Assembly (NCBI GenBank): GCA_037893225.1
Contig: JAZGUH010000199.1
Coordinates: forward strand, 1,054,001-1,118,000
DNA: 64,000 bases
Reading direction: 5' to 3'
Source: Hippasteria phrygiana
Lineage: Eukaryota; Echinodermata; Asteroidea; Valvatida; Goniasteridae
The number at the start of each line of letters is the position of its first letter. Position 1 is the stretch's first letter. Positions 47,201 through 55,748 of this stretch are shown piece by piece. The notes beneath the pieces are model-generated. The model saw nothing but the letters and a program-made list of their open reading frames with translations. It was not told where the DNA came from and searched no databases. The position numbers were made by a program, and so were the translations under genes.

Positions 47201-48239
47201 CGATTTTCCTCAAAGCAATCCGGTTCGAAGTCGTCGCGTTTTTATATTGTTCAGCCATTTCTTACAAATATCCGGTCGTTTGACTTTGGGGGATTGGGAA
47301 TTGAGAAGAAGGCGCTGAGACCTTTTAGAGAATTCGGTTTATTTGAGCAGCCAAAAGCTTGCCAAATCGTCATGATGTTGCTGTACTACAGCACGACCGA
47401 GTTTTGCTTTAGCAGTCAGGCAAAAATTCGCCAGGAATATGGAAAACAGACGTGCGTCAAGGAACAACACTGACGCGTTCTCGTGTGTGTTGCATGTATG
47501 GACAATGGTTCACTGCACTCGCACAGCTCAGGCCGCGGGGCCGGCCGGGTACCCAGCCGGCCGTCTTGGTAGTGCAGCCACTACGTAACAGTATCCCGGA
47601 TGTACCGATATTATAGAGCAAAAGGGCGGCCCGCATGACGGCAGGCGCGTTATGAAAAAAACCTTAGGTTTATATGATTACCGATTTTTGATTTGATTTG
47701 ATTTTATTCGGTATTACCATATAGACAAATATAAATATAAATGTATATATATGTACAAACAAACAAACAATTACTACAATACATTAAAAACATGGTAATA
47801 CCAGGGATAGCCCATGAAAGTTTTTCAACTTATTTCCAATGGGGTCCCCGAAACCAATCAAAATGAAATACAAAGTAAGTCACAATTGCAATTAACGTTC
47901 TTTAACATTTTGTTATTATATACTCAGGGTGGAGTTTCCCTTTAACGTATAACCACCCATATGTTTCCATGCAAGTGTTTGGCTTCAATTATATTGAAGA
48001 AATCAGTCAATACGACTGTTTTCTTTCAAACACGATCACTGCTGATAACGGCTGTTTCATGTTCACTTTTAGGCACAGAACGGTTCACCCAGATGGTATG
48101 GAAGTCCACCACCGAAATCGGAATAGCCAAGGCCAAGATGGTGAACGCAGAGCGGTATGTGGTGGTGGTCAACTACCGGCCGCTGGGCAACACAAACCGA
48201 CCCGAAGACTTCAGAAAGAACGTGTGCTCTAAGCAGTAG
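44117..48239 (+). CDS. GLIPR2: CAP-superfamily protein, GAPR-1 (GLIPR2)-like, three exons, start exon not found
   Basis: Three exons (44117-44272, 46189-46308, 48073-48239) join with every intron in phase 1 and give about 146 residues ending at TAG. Order and length match the single CAP domain of GAPR-1, the membrane-associated, Golgi-linked member of the CAP (CRISP/antigen 5/PR-1) superfamily: 'LDAHNRVRKEYGAPPLKW', 'HSEN', 'GES', 'DIWEKETEYYDF' and 'RFTQMVWKSTTEIGIAKA', then 'VVVVNYRPLGN'. There is no room for a CRISP tail. Of the four conserved cavity residues, His and two Glu are kept, but the His of the 'HFT' motif is Arg. The protein starts mid-codon, so one or more 5' exons are missing from my reading and I cannot judge a signal peptide or myristoylation site. 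Other GAPR-1 paralogues in invertebrates are equally possible. Confidence 0.85.
44297..44787. mobile_element. hAT-like MITE family M3, long copy in CAP intron, carrying a tRNA-like insert
   Basis: CACTGATCTCTATATAAACT is mirrored by AGTTTACATACAGATCAGTG. Flanks GTTGCAAC (44289-44296) and GTTGCAGC (44788-44795) are an 8-bp duplication with one change. It shares CATTGCGCGCAGTACAG, 'AAGGAGAACGAGG' and GTGTTAACATGGCG blocks with 19101-19346. It is about 245 bp longer because of an inserted tRNA-containing repeat at about 44395-44645. Confidence 0.9.
44395..44645 (-). repeat. tRNA-like repeat family S3, copy 1, nested in M3
   Basis: Read on the - strand: a leader of about 140 bp (GATCCCCACAATGTC, 'TCCCGGGTTGTATCG', 'CCTGGCTATACGGCATT', 'CTGACAATTTGGGAG'), then a tRNA-like body GGGCAAGATAGCTCAGTTGG to GGTTCGAATCCCGCTTCTGCC. 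The body has D-loop and T-loop sequences and a GGT-like anticodon position, but an acceptor stem with mismatches. The same leader plus body recurs at 58863-59075, so the unit moves as a whole. Confidence 0.75.
44860..44950. repeat. 44-bp tandem duplication with inverted half
   Basis: GTTGAAAGATTGGCTGTTCC plus ATTCAACGTACGAGGCGT is present twice in tandem with one base different. It is followed by a partial inverted copy (GTTGAATGGAAT), so the tract can form alternative hairpins. It lies in the first CAP intron. Confidence 0.8.
46189..46308 (+). CDS. GLIPR2: CAP gene exon B (central cavity region)
   Basis: Acceptor GTGCCTTGCAG and donor AAAAAG|GTGAGA. It enters and leaves in phase 1 (120 nt). 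Residues LLGESIHITTLDEDLSG then AGLVDIWEKETEYYDFDNPR supply both cavity glutamates (GES and WEKE) and the 'YDF' strand entry. The 'LDEDLSG' segment replaces the 'ASYDQTG' type stretch of vertebrate GAPR-1. Confidence 0.88.
46362..46485 (+). repeat. Dispersed repeat R2, copy 3, in CAP intron
   Basis: GTGACGTCATTAGGATCCAG, 'GCGCAAATGACTGC', 'GTAGCTTCAAAGAGCG' and 'GGATCCGGAAGTTAACGC' follow the R2 order. It starts about 54 bp after exon B. Confidence 0.65.
46486..48072. other. Second CAP intron remainder
   Basis: It includes a GC-rich hairpin (GGGCCGGCCGG / CCAGCCGGCC) at about 47537-47567 and a TTTGATTTGATTTGATTTTA plus ACAAACAAACAAAC tract at 47690-47770. The latter resembles the 3' part of a LINE but lacks coding sequence. 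Nothing else is recognised. Confidence 0.4.
48073..48239 (+). CDS. GLIPR2: CAP gene terminal exon C with stop
   Basis: Acceptor TTCACTTTTAG, entered in phase 1 (G + GC = Gly), ending AAGCAGTAG. Residues GTERFTQMVWKSTTEIGIAK form the CAP signature 1, with Arg where most members have His. YVVVVNYRPLGNTNRPEDF is the closing strand with the usual Pro-x-Gly-Asn. The short KNVCSKQ tail matches GAPR-1 in length. No polyadenylation site was assigned with confidence; an AATAAA occurs near 49706. Confidence 0.9.
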
Positions 48240-48646
48240 AGGCTTAACTTTCATGTAATGGTGGTTTTTTTTTTTACACCGAGCCACTCACAGAAAGTAC
48301 TGCTAGAACAAATTTATTCAGAGCTGCGAAACAGTGGACAGCGTGCATCACGCTATGACTTGTAATTGAATGTTTTGGCGGCTTTTGAAAAATGACCCTT
48401 GACCTGTCTGCCGCCCTCTCGTGTCAAAAGTTCCCTACTGCTTTCTGTGCAATTTCTGAAACCCTAGCTCGCCTTTGGCATTTGCTTCCGCTAATTTTAA
48501 GTCTTAAGGTGTGTCCAGATCTCGGGGCACTTTTTTTTCTAAATGTGCATCAACGTCTTTTATTTGAACCCAGAGCCGAGCCTGTTTATTTTGTTTAAGA
48601 TAGTATTCAACTTGAAGGCCTCAGATTGGCAATGCAGCTGGGGTAT

Positions 48647-48801
48647 GGAGTACCGAAGTCTGACGTCACTGAGTTGGCACGACAAATGAAGGTTTCGACT
48701 GTTCCTTTGTTAACAGCCAGTCATGCAAACACATTGACACAAAATAACAAAAAGTATTCTGGTTCCAAACATTGCATTGACGTCATCACTTCGGTACTCT
48801 A
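48647..48801. mobile_element. Inverted-repeat family M6, solo copy
   Basis: GGAGTACCGAAGTCTGACGT on the left and TCACTTCGGTACTCT on the right, with TTCCTTTGTTAACAGCCAGT and CTGGTTCCAAACATTGCATT shared with the second unit at 40141-40297. Confidence 0.85.
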
Positions 48802-49249
48802 CACCCAGCAAGATATGGGACGAAGAGGTACCCTTGCTGTGCCCATCTCCAAATGGTTTCCAGTGGTCGCTTTAAATTGGCTGAAACTGAGAGGAAAAGC
48901 TTTAAAAATGGCTATCATTTTTTTTAAAGTTATACATGTGCACAGTTTATTTGAAGTAGGCGAGTTTTTTTTTTATCTTAGGATTTTTGCTTCTGGTTTG
49001 GTTGTATTTTTTAAATTTCGTAACAGTTAATGTGGAAAACTTTCTTTAAGTGTACAAATTAGAAGCCAGACACTGAACCCAGAAGATAAGCGCAAGTGTT
49101 TATTTTACATTCTCAGTGTAATTACACTTGTGGAGGAACATAGTTCAATTTTTACCCATGTGAGATAAATGCGGGGCGCCTGAAACATGGGGTGGGGGAA
49201 CCCCCACTTATCCAAATCAGTCAATCTTCTTCGCGTAAATGAACGTCTT

Positions 49250-49370
49250 ATTTTACCCGGAAGTGCACTGCAAATGAGTGCAAACGAAAAAAAGTAGCTT
49301 CACCCGCTGTTCAGAGTCCTAGGTATTTTGTACCCGGAAGTTGACGCTACTTATATACGAAAAGGATTAT
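49250..49370 (+). repeat. Dispersed repeat R2, copy 4
   Basis: CCCGGAAGTGCACTGCAAAT, then 'GTAGCTTCACCCGCTGTTC', 'GTATTTTGTACCCGGAAGTT' and GACGCTACTTATAT follow the R2 order. Confidence 0.65.
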
Positions 49371-50131
49371 GCTGTAAGAAAACTTACCTCGAGTGTGGCG
49401 ATGTCTGGCATGCTAAAGCGGGTTTCTCCTCTCTGGCAACGCCTCCCATAGCTAGCCACGCCCCCGTGGCCAGCCGAGTTTAAAACTTGCTGATTTGTGT
49501 TTTAGTGATAGTGCCTTAAATAATGTCTTCCATGCAATAAGAAACTCTGTTGAATACGTTTGTTGCGAAGAAGAAGCCTATAGGGCCAGGAAATATTTAG
49601 ATGTGTGCTTTAAAAGCATTCAGTTTTTATAAATGTTATTTTTTCATCGTGAAATCATAATTGTTAATTTTGGTGTCAGTTTTTATTTTACGTACACGAA
49701 ATGTGAATAAACCTTTGACGAGCTTTATATTACAGCAGCTTTGTAAAAAACTTGATTTAAGGATGTAGGCCTATATTCTTTAATGAAATTTGATATTTCG
49801 GGAAGACTCTTTTGGTTTTTTTTAATGGAGCTAAGTTCAGTACTTTTTAAAGGTATGTTAACAGGGTTTTCTTCGAATGAGAAACATTAAGGGTATGTAC
49901 ATTTTTTACAGGCATGTGAAACAGAGGTGAATTGTGACTAATTAAAAAATAGAAGGTATTAAAAACTGATCAATACAAACGATCCATGTGCCCCAAAATG
50001 TATTTTGTTGTTGAATTTATGATGCATGCAATAGATGGCACCCCATAGACCAAACCCTTGCCGCCACACTCAAAACCGAACCCCCCCCCCCCCCCCTAAG
50101 GAAGGGCCGTTTCAGTTCGTTCGTCTATTAA

Positions 50132-50300
50132 CGGGGTGAGTCGGGTTGGCGCAGTGGTACTTTTCGTCTTCCACACCTACGGTGGCCCGGGTTCGAATCC
50201 CACCCCGATCAATCGAGTTGTCAGTCCCTACCTGATCCCGTGGGTTTTTTCCCTCCCACCTCTACAACTGAACATTTCTTCGTCTATACACTGAACAAAC
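50132..50300 (+). repeat. tRNA-headed SINE family S1, copy 2
   Basis: GTCGGGTTGGCGCAGTGGTA (A box region), GGGTTCGAATCCCACCCCGA (B box) and tail TCAGTCCCTACCTGATCCCG then GTGGGTTTTTTCCCTCCCAC. It ends near ACTGAACAAACAATGG. Confidence 0.85.
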
Positions 50301-53300
50301 AATGGATGTTCAATGTTAGTGCACCGTTTTTCTTTTGTTAGATGTTCATAGTGTTAGTACAAGTTTTTTCGAGCTACAGTGCGATACGCACTTCGGGGGA
50401 ATCGTTGGTTTCATTACCAGAAACGGGCGGGGAAACGTCCCCCCCCCCCCCCCCCCCCCGTCAAATTTTGACAAAAAGACTGAGTGGAGGGGTAAAAAGC
50501 CGCAAGCCCCTACAATAAAAGAAAATACTTCATGTAGTAACAAGATACAAACACTGTATTGAATCATCTTTATTTGTTAAACCCAACAGCTGCAGTACTC
50601 GTACACCATTTGCTTTTGTTGTAATTTTCAGAAATAAATGAATTTGGGGGTTAGTATTAGTATTTTATAGCGTGCTCGCGAATACTATAACACTGACCGG
50701 TTTAAAGTTTTGTGTGCATAATGTTTACGGAAAACAGAGGGACAAAAACATATGATGCACGTGTAACCGATGGTAAGGGGGTTCTTGGCAGGGACTGGAC
50801 AATTTATTGAAACAAGCTAGTTGTATTAGAGTTCAGTTCAAATATTTTATTGGTTTGGTTGTACAATGTACAAAAGTTCAAGAAATATATACAGGCACTT
50901 ATACGAAGCCCGACAAAAACGACAGTCAGTTTACTCAGTCAATCACTGACCTGCAATAAATAAATAAAATAATTTTGAGAAACATTTCCAATTTGAAATA
51001 TATGTAAATACATGTATATGCACATTCAAAATAAATCAATGTGTATTTTCAACTCTATTGGCAATTGAGTCATTATTTTCAATTCTTCATTCTTACAGCA
51101 GGAAATATTGGTCAGCTCTGTATAAAAATACAGCTGAGAATAAATGTAAATCTCAACCTGACTGTAGTCATTAGTTAGGAAAGTATATCAACGTCTTACA
51201 ATAATGCGTTCAACATGATACTTTTACATGTACATGTACGCATAGTGCAAATTATTACAAATTGTTGCAACATATTTCAGGCTGCACTGGTAATATAATT
51301 ATATGTATACAGAATTGTGTTCCAGTTAAAGAACGACCCTGCTTCAGATTACGTTCAGTATATTTCTAAAGAGTACATTTCAACGAGATATTTCCAAAAG
51401 TCAATTCCAAAATAAAAGATTTGGTTTCATCCTTGGTGGATTCTAATGTGTATCGAGTAAGAAATACGTCAGTCTTTCTTATAAAATGACAAAAATAATG
51501 TAATAAAATTCCAGAAAATGCCATAGAAAGTAACTTACCAGTTGCCGCAGTTCCTGCTCTCATGCCTCTTGCAAACGATGTTTACTAAACTCTGTGTAAC
51601 AGGATCACACAGACAAGGACGGACACAGAACAAGATTTGATGGCAAAAGCTCAAAATGCTGGCAAAAGCTCAGAGGTGTTCTCTGTTGAACGTTAGATTT
51701 CGGAATGACCACTACAAGTTAGCTATCTCAACAAGTTAACTACAAACAAATGCTAAGAATGTTGTTATTTCACAACAATCATGTCCGCTTTTTAAATCGC
51801 GTTCTGTAAATTCCACATGACATTGATAACTATCGCCTGCTTACCAAAAGAGGGCGCTTTTGCGGGTTACTGCTTATTTACAACCTGAACAGAGGGCGCT
51901 ATTTTATGTTAAGTAGGTGCCTGGCAGCGCATCGCAGTCTGGCTGGTCACACACGATATGGGGCAGAGGGAACCCCCCCCTCTTTTGTGTTGGTCATTGT
52001 GTTCCCGGAATCTCGGGAATTCTTTGCAGATCTCTAGGGGGATGCGTTAGGTAACAATAGTCTGGAGAGTGTATAGGGTATAGGGACAAAAGCGGGGTAC
52101 AACAAAAAAATTGTTTAATAGTAGTCTGGTTCAAAACCTTCCACAAAACGGAGAAATTTATAGACGTCAGGCAATTTCCAACGACTGTTGGCCGACAATG
52201 GTTGGAAAACGATATAAATTTCCACTTGTCTTGAAAACGACAGCACCATCCCAGGTGCCATGATTTCACAGGATGCTTGAAACTGCTAGGCCCCATTTAC
52301 TTACAGTCTGGTATGGTATTTCGTAATAATTCAGTTTTGCTTTTTAATGTTTGCAAATGGTGTCTGTATTCCTTCCTCCATAATACTACCTTTAACCTCT
52401 GCCGAGGAGGGAGTCACCCGCCCCCGCTTAAAAAAAATCCCGGATCCGCACCTCTATTATAAAAAAGAAATAATAATGTCCACTGCATATTAAAGTTACT
52501 GTCCGGAAAAATCTTGACGCCATTATTGATCAGTAGAAGCCGATATTTAATCCAGGGGTGCATCCCAGTGCTGCAACGGGGAGGGGCCAAAACCAAAATA
52601 AAAAATTCCCTTCCCCCGAGAAAAAAAATGACTGTTTACACAGTAGATTTTCCGACGGTGGGACCCCCATTCCCCCCCCCCCCCCCCCCAACATTAAAAT
52701 GCAAATAACACGCCGAACGGCAGCAAACAGGCAAAAAAATACTGAAAACTCAACTGAACGATTTATTATTTTTTTCGCAAGAATTTCTAAATGAACAAAA
52801 CTATAAATACATTTAAACAGAAATGAATAAAGCGTAATGCATGAAAATTAACACAGAGTTCTGAAAATGACACGCGGGTTTCCTTCGCGGGAAAACCTTT
52901 TGCAATCAAACATTTAAAAACAAAAAAGTTATTTCTCATTGTGTACTAAGTCTTATACTTTTGACTAAATCTGCATGGCCCAACCCTATTCCAGACACCA
53001 AATTTAAGGATCACTATTAGTTTTACGTTTTGGTGTGAAAATGGGACGCTTTGAAGGTTTTTTCCCTTTTTTTTGGGGGGGGGGGGGGGGTGGGGGGAGG
53101 TGGGGGTTGCAAGGGGAAGGCTCAAGACCCGACAATTTTTGTCGTTTCGAGAAAAAAAGTTTCAATAGTTGAAAACTACGGACATGCTGTAAGAATAATA
53201 ACATAAATAAAATGGTGTCTCTGATAAGATGATTCCATCTGTAGATAAATGGGTAAAACTACCTTCTTATGAGTGTTGTTTGGGATAAATGTTAGCGTCC

Positions 53301-54120
53301 TTCAACACAAAAACAGCTCATGAATATTAAATATGAAGTTTATTATGAACGACTGATTCAAACACGTGTTCTTCATGCACATGGAATGAACAATCAATGA
53401 AATGAATCGATCAATCTGTTAGTTAACAATGGGCATACAACTTTACATAAGAACAAAATTGATAGGGAAAAAAAACTTTAAAAAAAGAAAGAATTACATT
53501 AAAACACTTTAAATGTTGAACTTGGCCTGTACCTATCCACGGGGGATGTCGGTAAATTAATTTCTTTAAACATCTTTTCTTTTTTCTTCCAATCAGCTGA
53601 TCTTTCTCGGTTGCTATTTCTTATGCCATTATGCATGTACGTACACTTGATCAATTTCTATGCATTAAAGGCGCCCAACTTGGCTACAAAAAAGCGTTTG
53701 TCCTCCAATTTTTGCTGTGGTCGGAAAGGTCATTCAAAGGCAAAATACAATAATGTGCACTACATTCACTTGAAAATGTGCCATTCGTCTAAAAATCACT
53801 AAATGAAAAATCATTTAGGGGACAGGAATTTGGTTCGGGAAAAGTGGGACCCACTGGAAATTTTGAAAATTCAGAGTGGTGTCCTTGGTATACCGGCTGC
53901 CGATACATCGGCTTTTTCACACATTTCTTCTTAAATATTATACAAATACAACATGTTTGTGGGCGGATAGTCAATACTAGCTCCTTGAGGTACTGGGAGT
54001 TAAATACAATTTGAAGCTTTGCATGGTGGGCACGATAAAAGGAAGATTGAGATTGCGGGTAACATTATGTGAAATAAATCTCTTCTTGGAAGATGTGTGG
54101 TTCTGAAAAGAACCGGGATG
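50301..54120. other. Convergent intergenic spacer between CAP gene and BAG6
   Basis: No coding exon is supported. It holds C/G runs at 50439, 52672 and 53075. An ATG with MRAGTAATG before a GTAAGT donor on the - strand (about 51538-51563) resembles a first exon but has no supported continuation. Possible LINE 3' tail sequence (ATTTTATTGGTTTGG, AATGTACAAAAG) lies at 50838-50885. Confidence 0.4.
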
Positions 54121-54172
54121 AGTGTGTAACTCGACGTTTCGGACAGTGTGCTCTGTCCGTCCTCAGGAGTAC
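54121..54172 (-). other. Hammerhead-like / Penelope-type motif
   Basis: The - strand reads CTGAGGACGGACAGAGCACA then CTGTCCGAAACGTCGAG. It has a CUGANGA box, a hairpin (GGACAG / CTGTCC) and a GAAAC box in the order of a hammerhead core, the arrangement found in Penelope-like retroelements. Stem III is minimal and the flanking stem I cannot be verified by eye. Similar motifs are at 14052-14085 and 24361-24395. Confidence 0.4.
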
Positions 54173-54309
54173 TAGAAGTTGACAAACTAGTTCCCGAGGT
54201 ATTAAAGCCGAGGGGAGCTATTATTGACTATCCATCCAAAATAAACCATGTTATATTCAGTTGCCATTACAATTTCAGGAGCCATCCGGCATCTGTAGCT
54301 AGGGCGATG

Positions 54310-54425
54310 TTCGCGCGTGCGTACTACGCCCGTGCGACAGTTCCACGATTGCTTCGTAAAGCGCATGCGTAGTAGACTGTCGCACGGGTAACCCATGCTA
54401 CGCATGCGTATTTACCCCGTGCGTG
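54310..54425. repeat. Inverted repeat with CCCGTGCGACAGT arms
   Basis: GTACTACGCCCGTGCGACAGT is mirrored by ACTGTCGCACGGGTAACCC with TACGCATGCG words outside. It is probably a small MITE, GC-rich compared with its surroundings. Confidence 0.65.
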
Positions 54426-54889
54426 AATACTCGTGTGCGCGCTTGGTAAACGGCAAAAATAGTGGCTGGCACGTGATGGTGAATGGACCTGTGAGAATTT
54501 GGCTCTCGATCATGAATATGCATGAGGTATAGTAATACTCATTATGGTATAATTTTTACACTCGGAACTTGGAAATAAGTTGGGTAACTATAAACCAAAG
54601 AGATGAATTTTGGGGAGATTTCAGGGCAGTGCGTGCCTTTTAAGTTTTGCTCGATAATTAGTTTTGATCTTCATGATCAGAAAAAAATTCCGGTTTGGGT
54701 AAATTCTAGGGAACATCAACCCCAACAGCAAATTACCCAAGCTACTTGCCAAGAGACAAGAGTGTTTTAATAGAAGAATCAAAAAAGATAATTTGGCACA
54801 AATACATTTTCTACCAAATTCCAACAAAACAGTTTTGATGGATTTTCCATGGCAAGTTGATGATTTTTCTATAAAAAGTCATTGACTTC

Positions 54890-55440
54890 CCATACCCCAG
54901 TCAGTGATTTCCCATGGTAGTTCTGCAATTTCTCATTGTGAGTCAGTGATATCCCATAGTGATTCAGTGATACATCCCACAGTAAATCTGTCATTTCCCA
55001 TGGTGTTTCCATGATTTCTTATAGTAAGAGTCATATTGCAAGTCGGTGATTTCCCACACAAATTCAGTAATTTCACAAGCTTTTTCCCCAGCCGCAGTTA
55101 GAGATTCCCCAGAATAAGTCATCAGTTCCCACAGTAAGTCATCAACTTCCCACAACTGAGCCATTAATTCCCCATAGTATGTCTACAATTTCCAACAGTT
55201 AGTCTACAGTTTTACTTAAGACACTGATTTCTCAAAGTGGTTCGTAAATTCCACCCCCCTCCCCCGTCATCAAATTCTCTTAAGTAATACATCAATTCCC
55301 CATAGTATGTCTGCAATTTCCCACAGTAAGTCATCAACTTCCCATAACTAAGCCATCAATTCCCCATAGTATGTCTGCAATTTCCCACAGAAAGTCATCA
55401 AATTCACAGCATTTCCCACAGTCATCAATTTCCCATACCG
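54890..55440. repeat. Degenerate TTTCCCATAGTAAGTC repeat array next to the BAG6 stop
   Basis: About twenty diverged units of roughly 20-30 bp, such as GTCAGTGATTTCCCATGGTA and AGTCATCAACTTCCCACA. One higher-order segment (CATCAATTCCCCATAGTATG to TCCCACAGTAAGTCATCAAC) is duplicated near 55290 and 55350. The array ends about 57 bp from the BAG6 stop codon, so it probably lies in the 3' untranslated region of that transcript. Confidence 0.75.
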
Positions 55441-55496
55441 GGTCATTCGTGTTATCTGACGGCAGTACTAAATGCCGATTCCTAAACATTTCCAAG

Positions 55497-55748
55497 TTAC
55501 TTCTTATGGATGTACTTGTCTGTGTTTGGGAACCGCTGCGGTTCGTAATCGGGGTCCCTCCGTAGCCTCTCCTGCACGGCGCTCTTAATCTGCTCCTCAC
55601 ACGCCTCGTGGAGGGAGGAGCTGGCCTCTGCATCTTGCACCACAGCCTGGAGGCTTGTGAGGGGCTGGGCACCGACGGCCTGAACAGCGCGGCGGAGCGT
55701 GTCTGGAATGAAGGCCTCGACACCGTTGTTGATGGGCGCCTTGCGGTC
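55497..55748 (-). CDS. BAG6: BAG6 terminal exon: BAG-like domain and stop
   Basis: Acceptor GCTGACTCAG, phase 0 entry, 83 codons plus TAA. It contains [18 protein letters not shown], '[17 protein letters not shown]' and '[14 protein letters not shown]'. This is the UBL4A-binding truncated BAG domain, the most conserved part of the protein. The upstream AG at CTTCAAAAG is an alternative but would add only a few residues (LTQ). Confidence 0.95.
   Translation of the reverse strand, partial: DRKAPINNGVEAFIPDTLRRAVQAVGAQPLTSLQAVVQDAEASSSLHEACEEQIKSAVQERLRRDPDYEPQRFPNTDKYIHKK

Larger units (their letters stand above)
48240..50131. other. Downstream of CAP gene; repeats and a doubtful start exon
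   Basis: Holds M6 copy 3 (48647-48801), R2 copy 4 (49250-49370) and a 16-C run at 50081. On the - strand at about 49386-49412 an ATG followed by MPDIATLE ends at a good GTAAGT donor, downstream of a GC-rich stretch. It could be a tiny first exon but has no partner exon that I can see. Confidence 0.4.
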
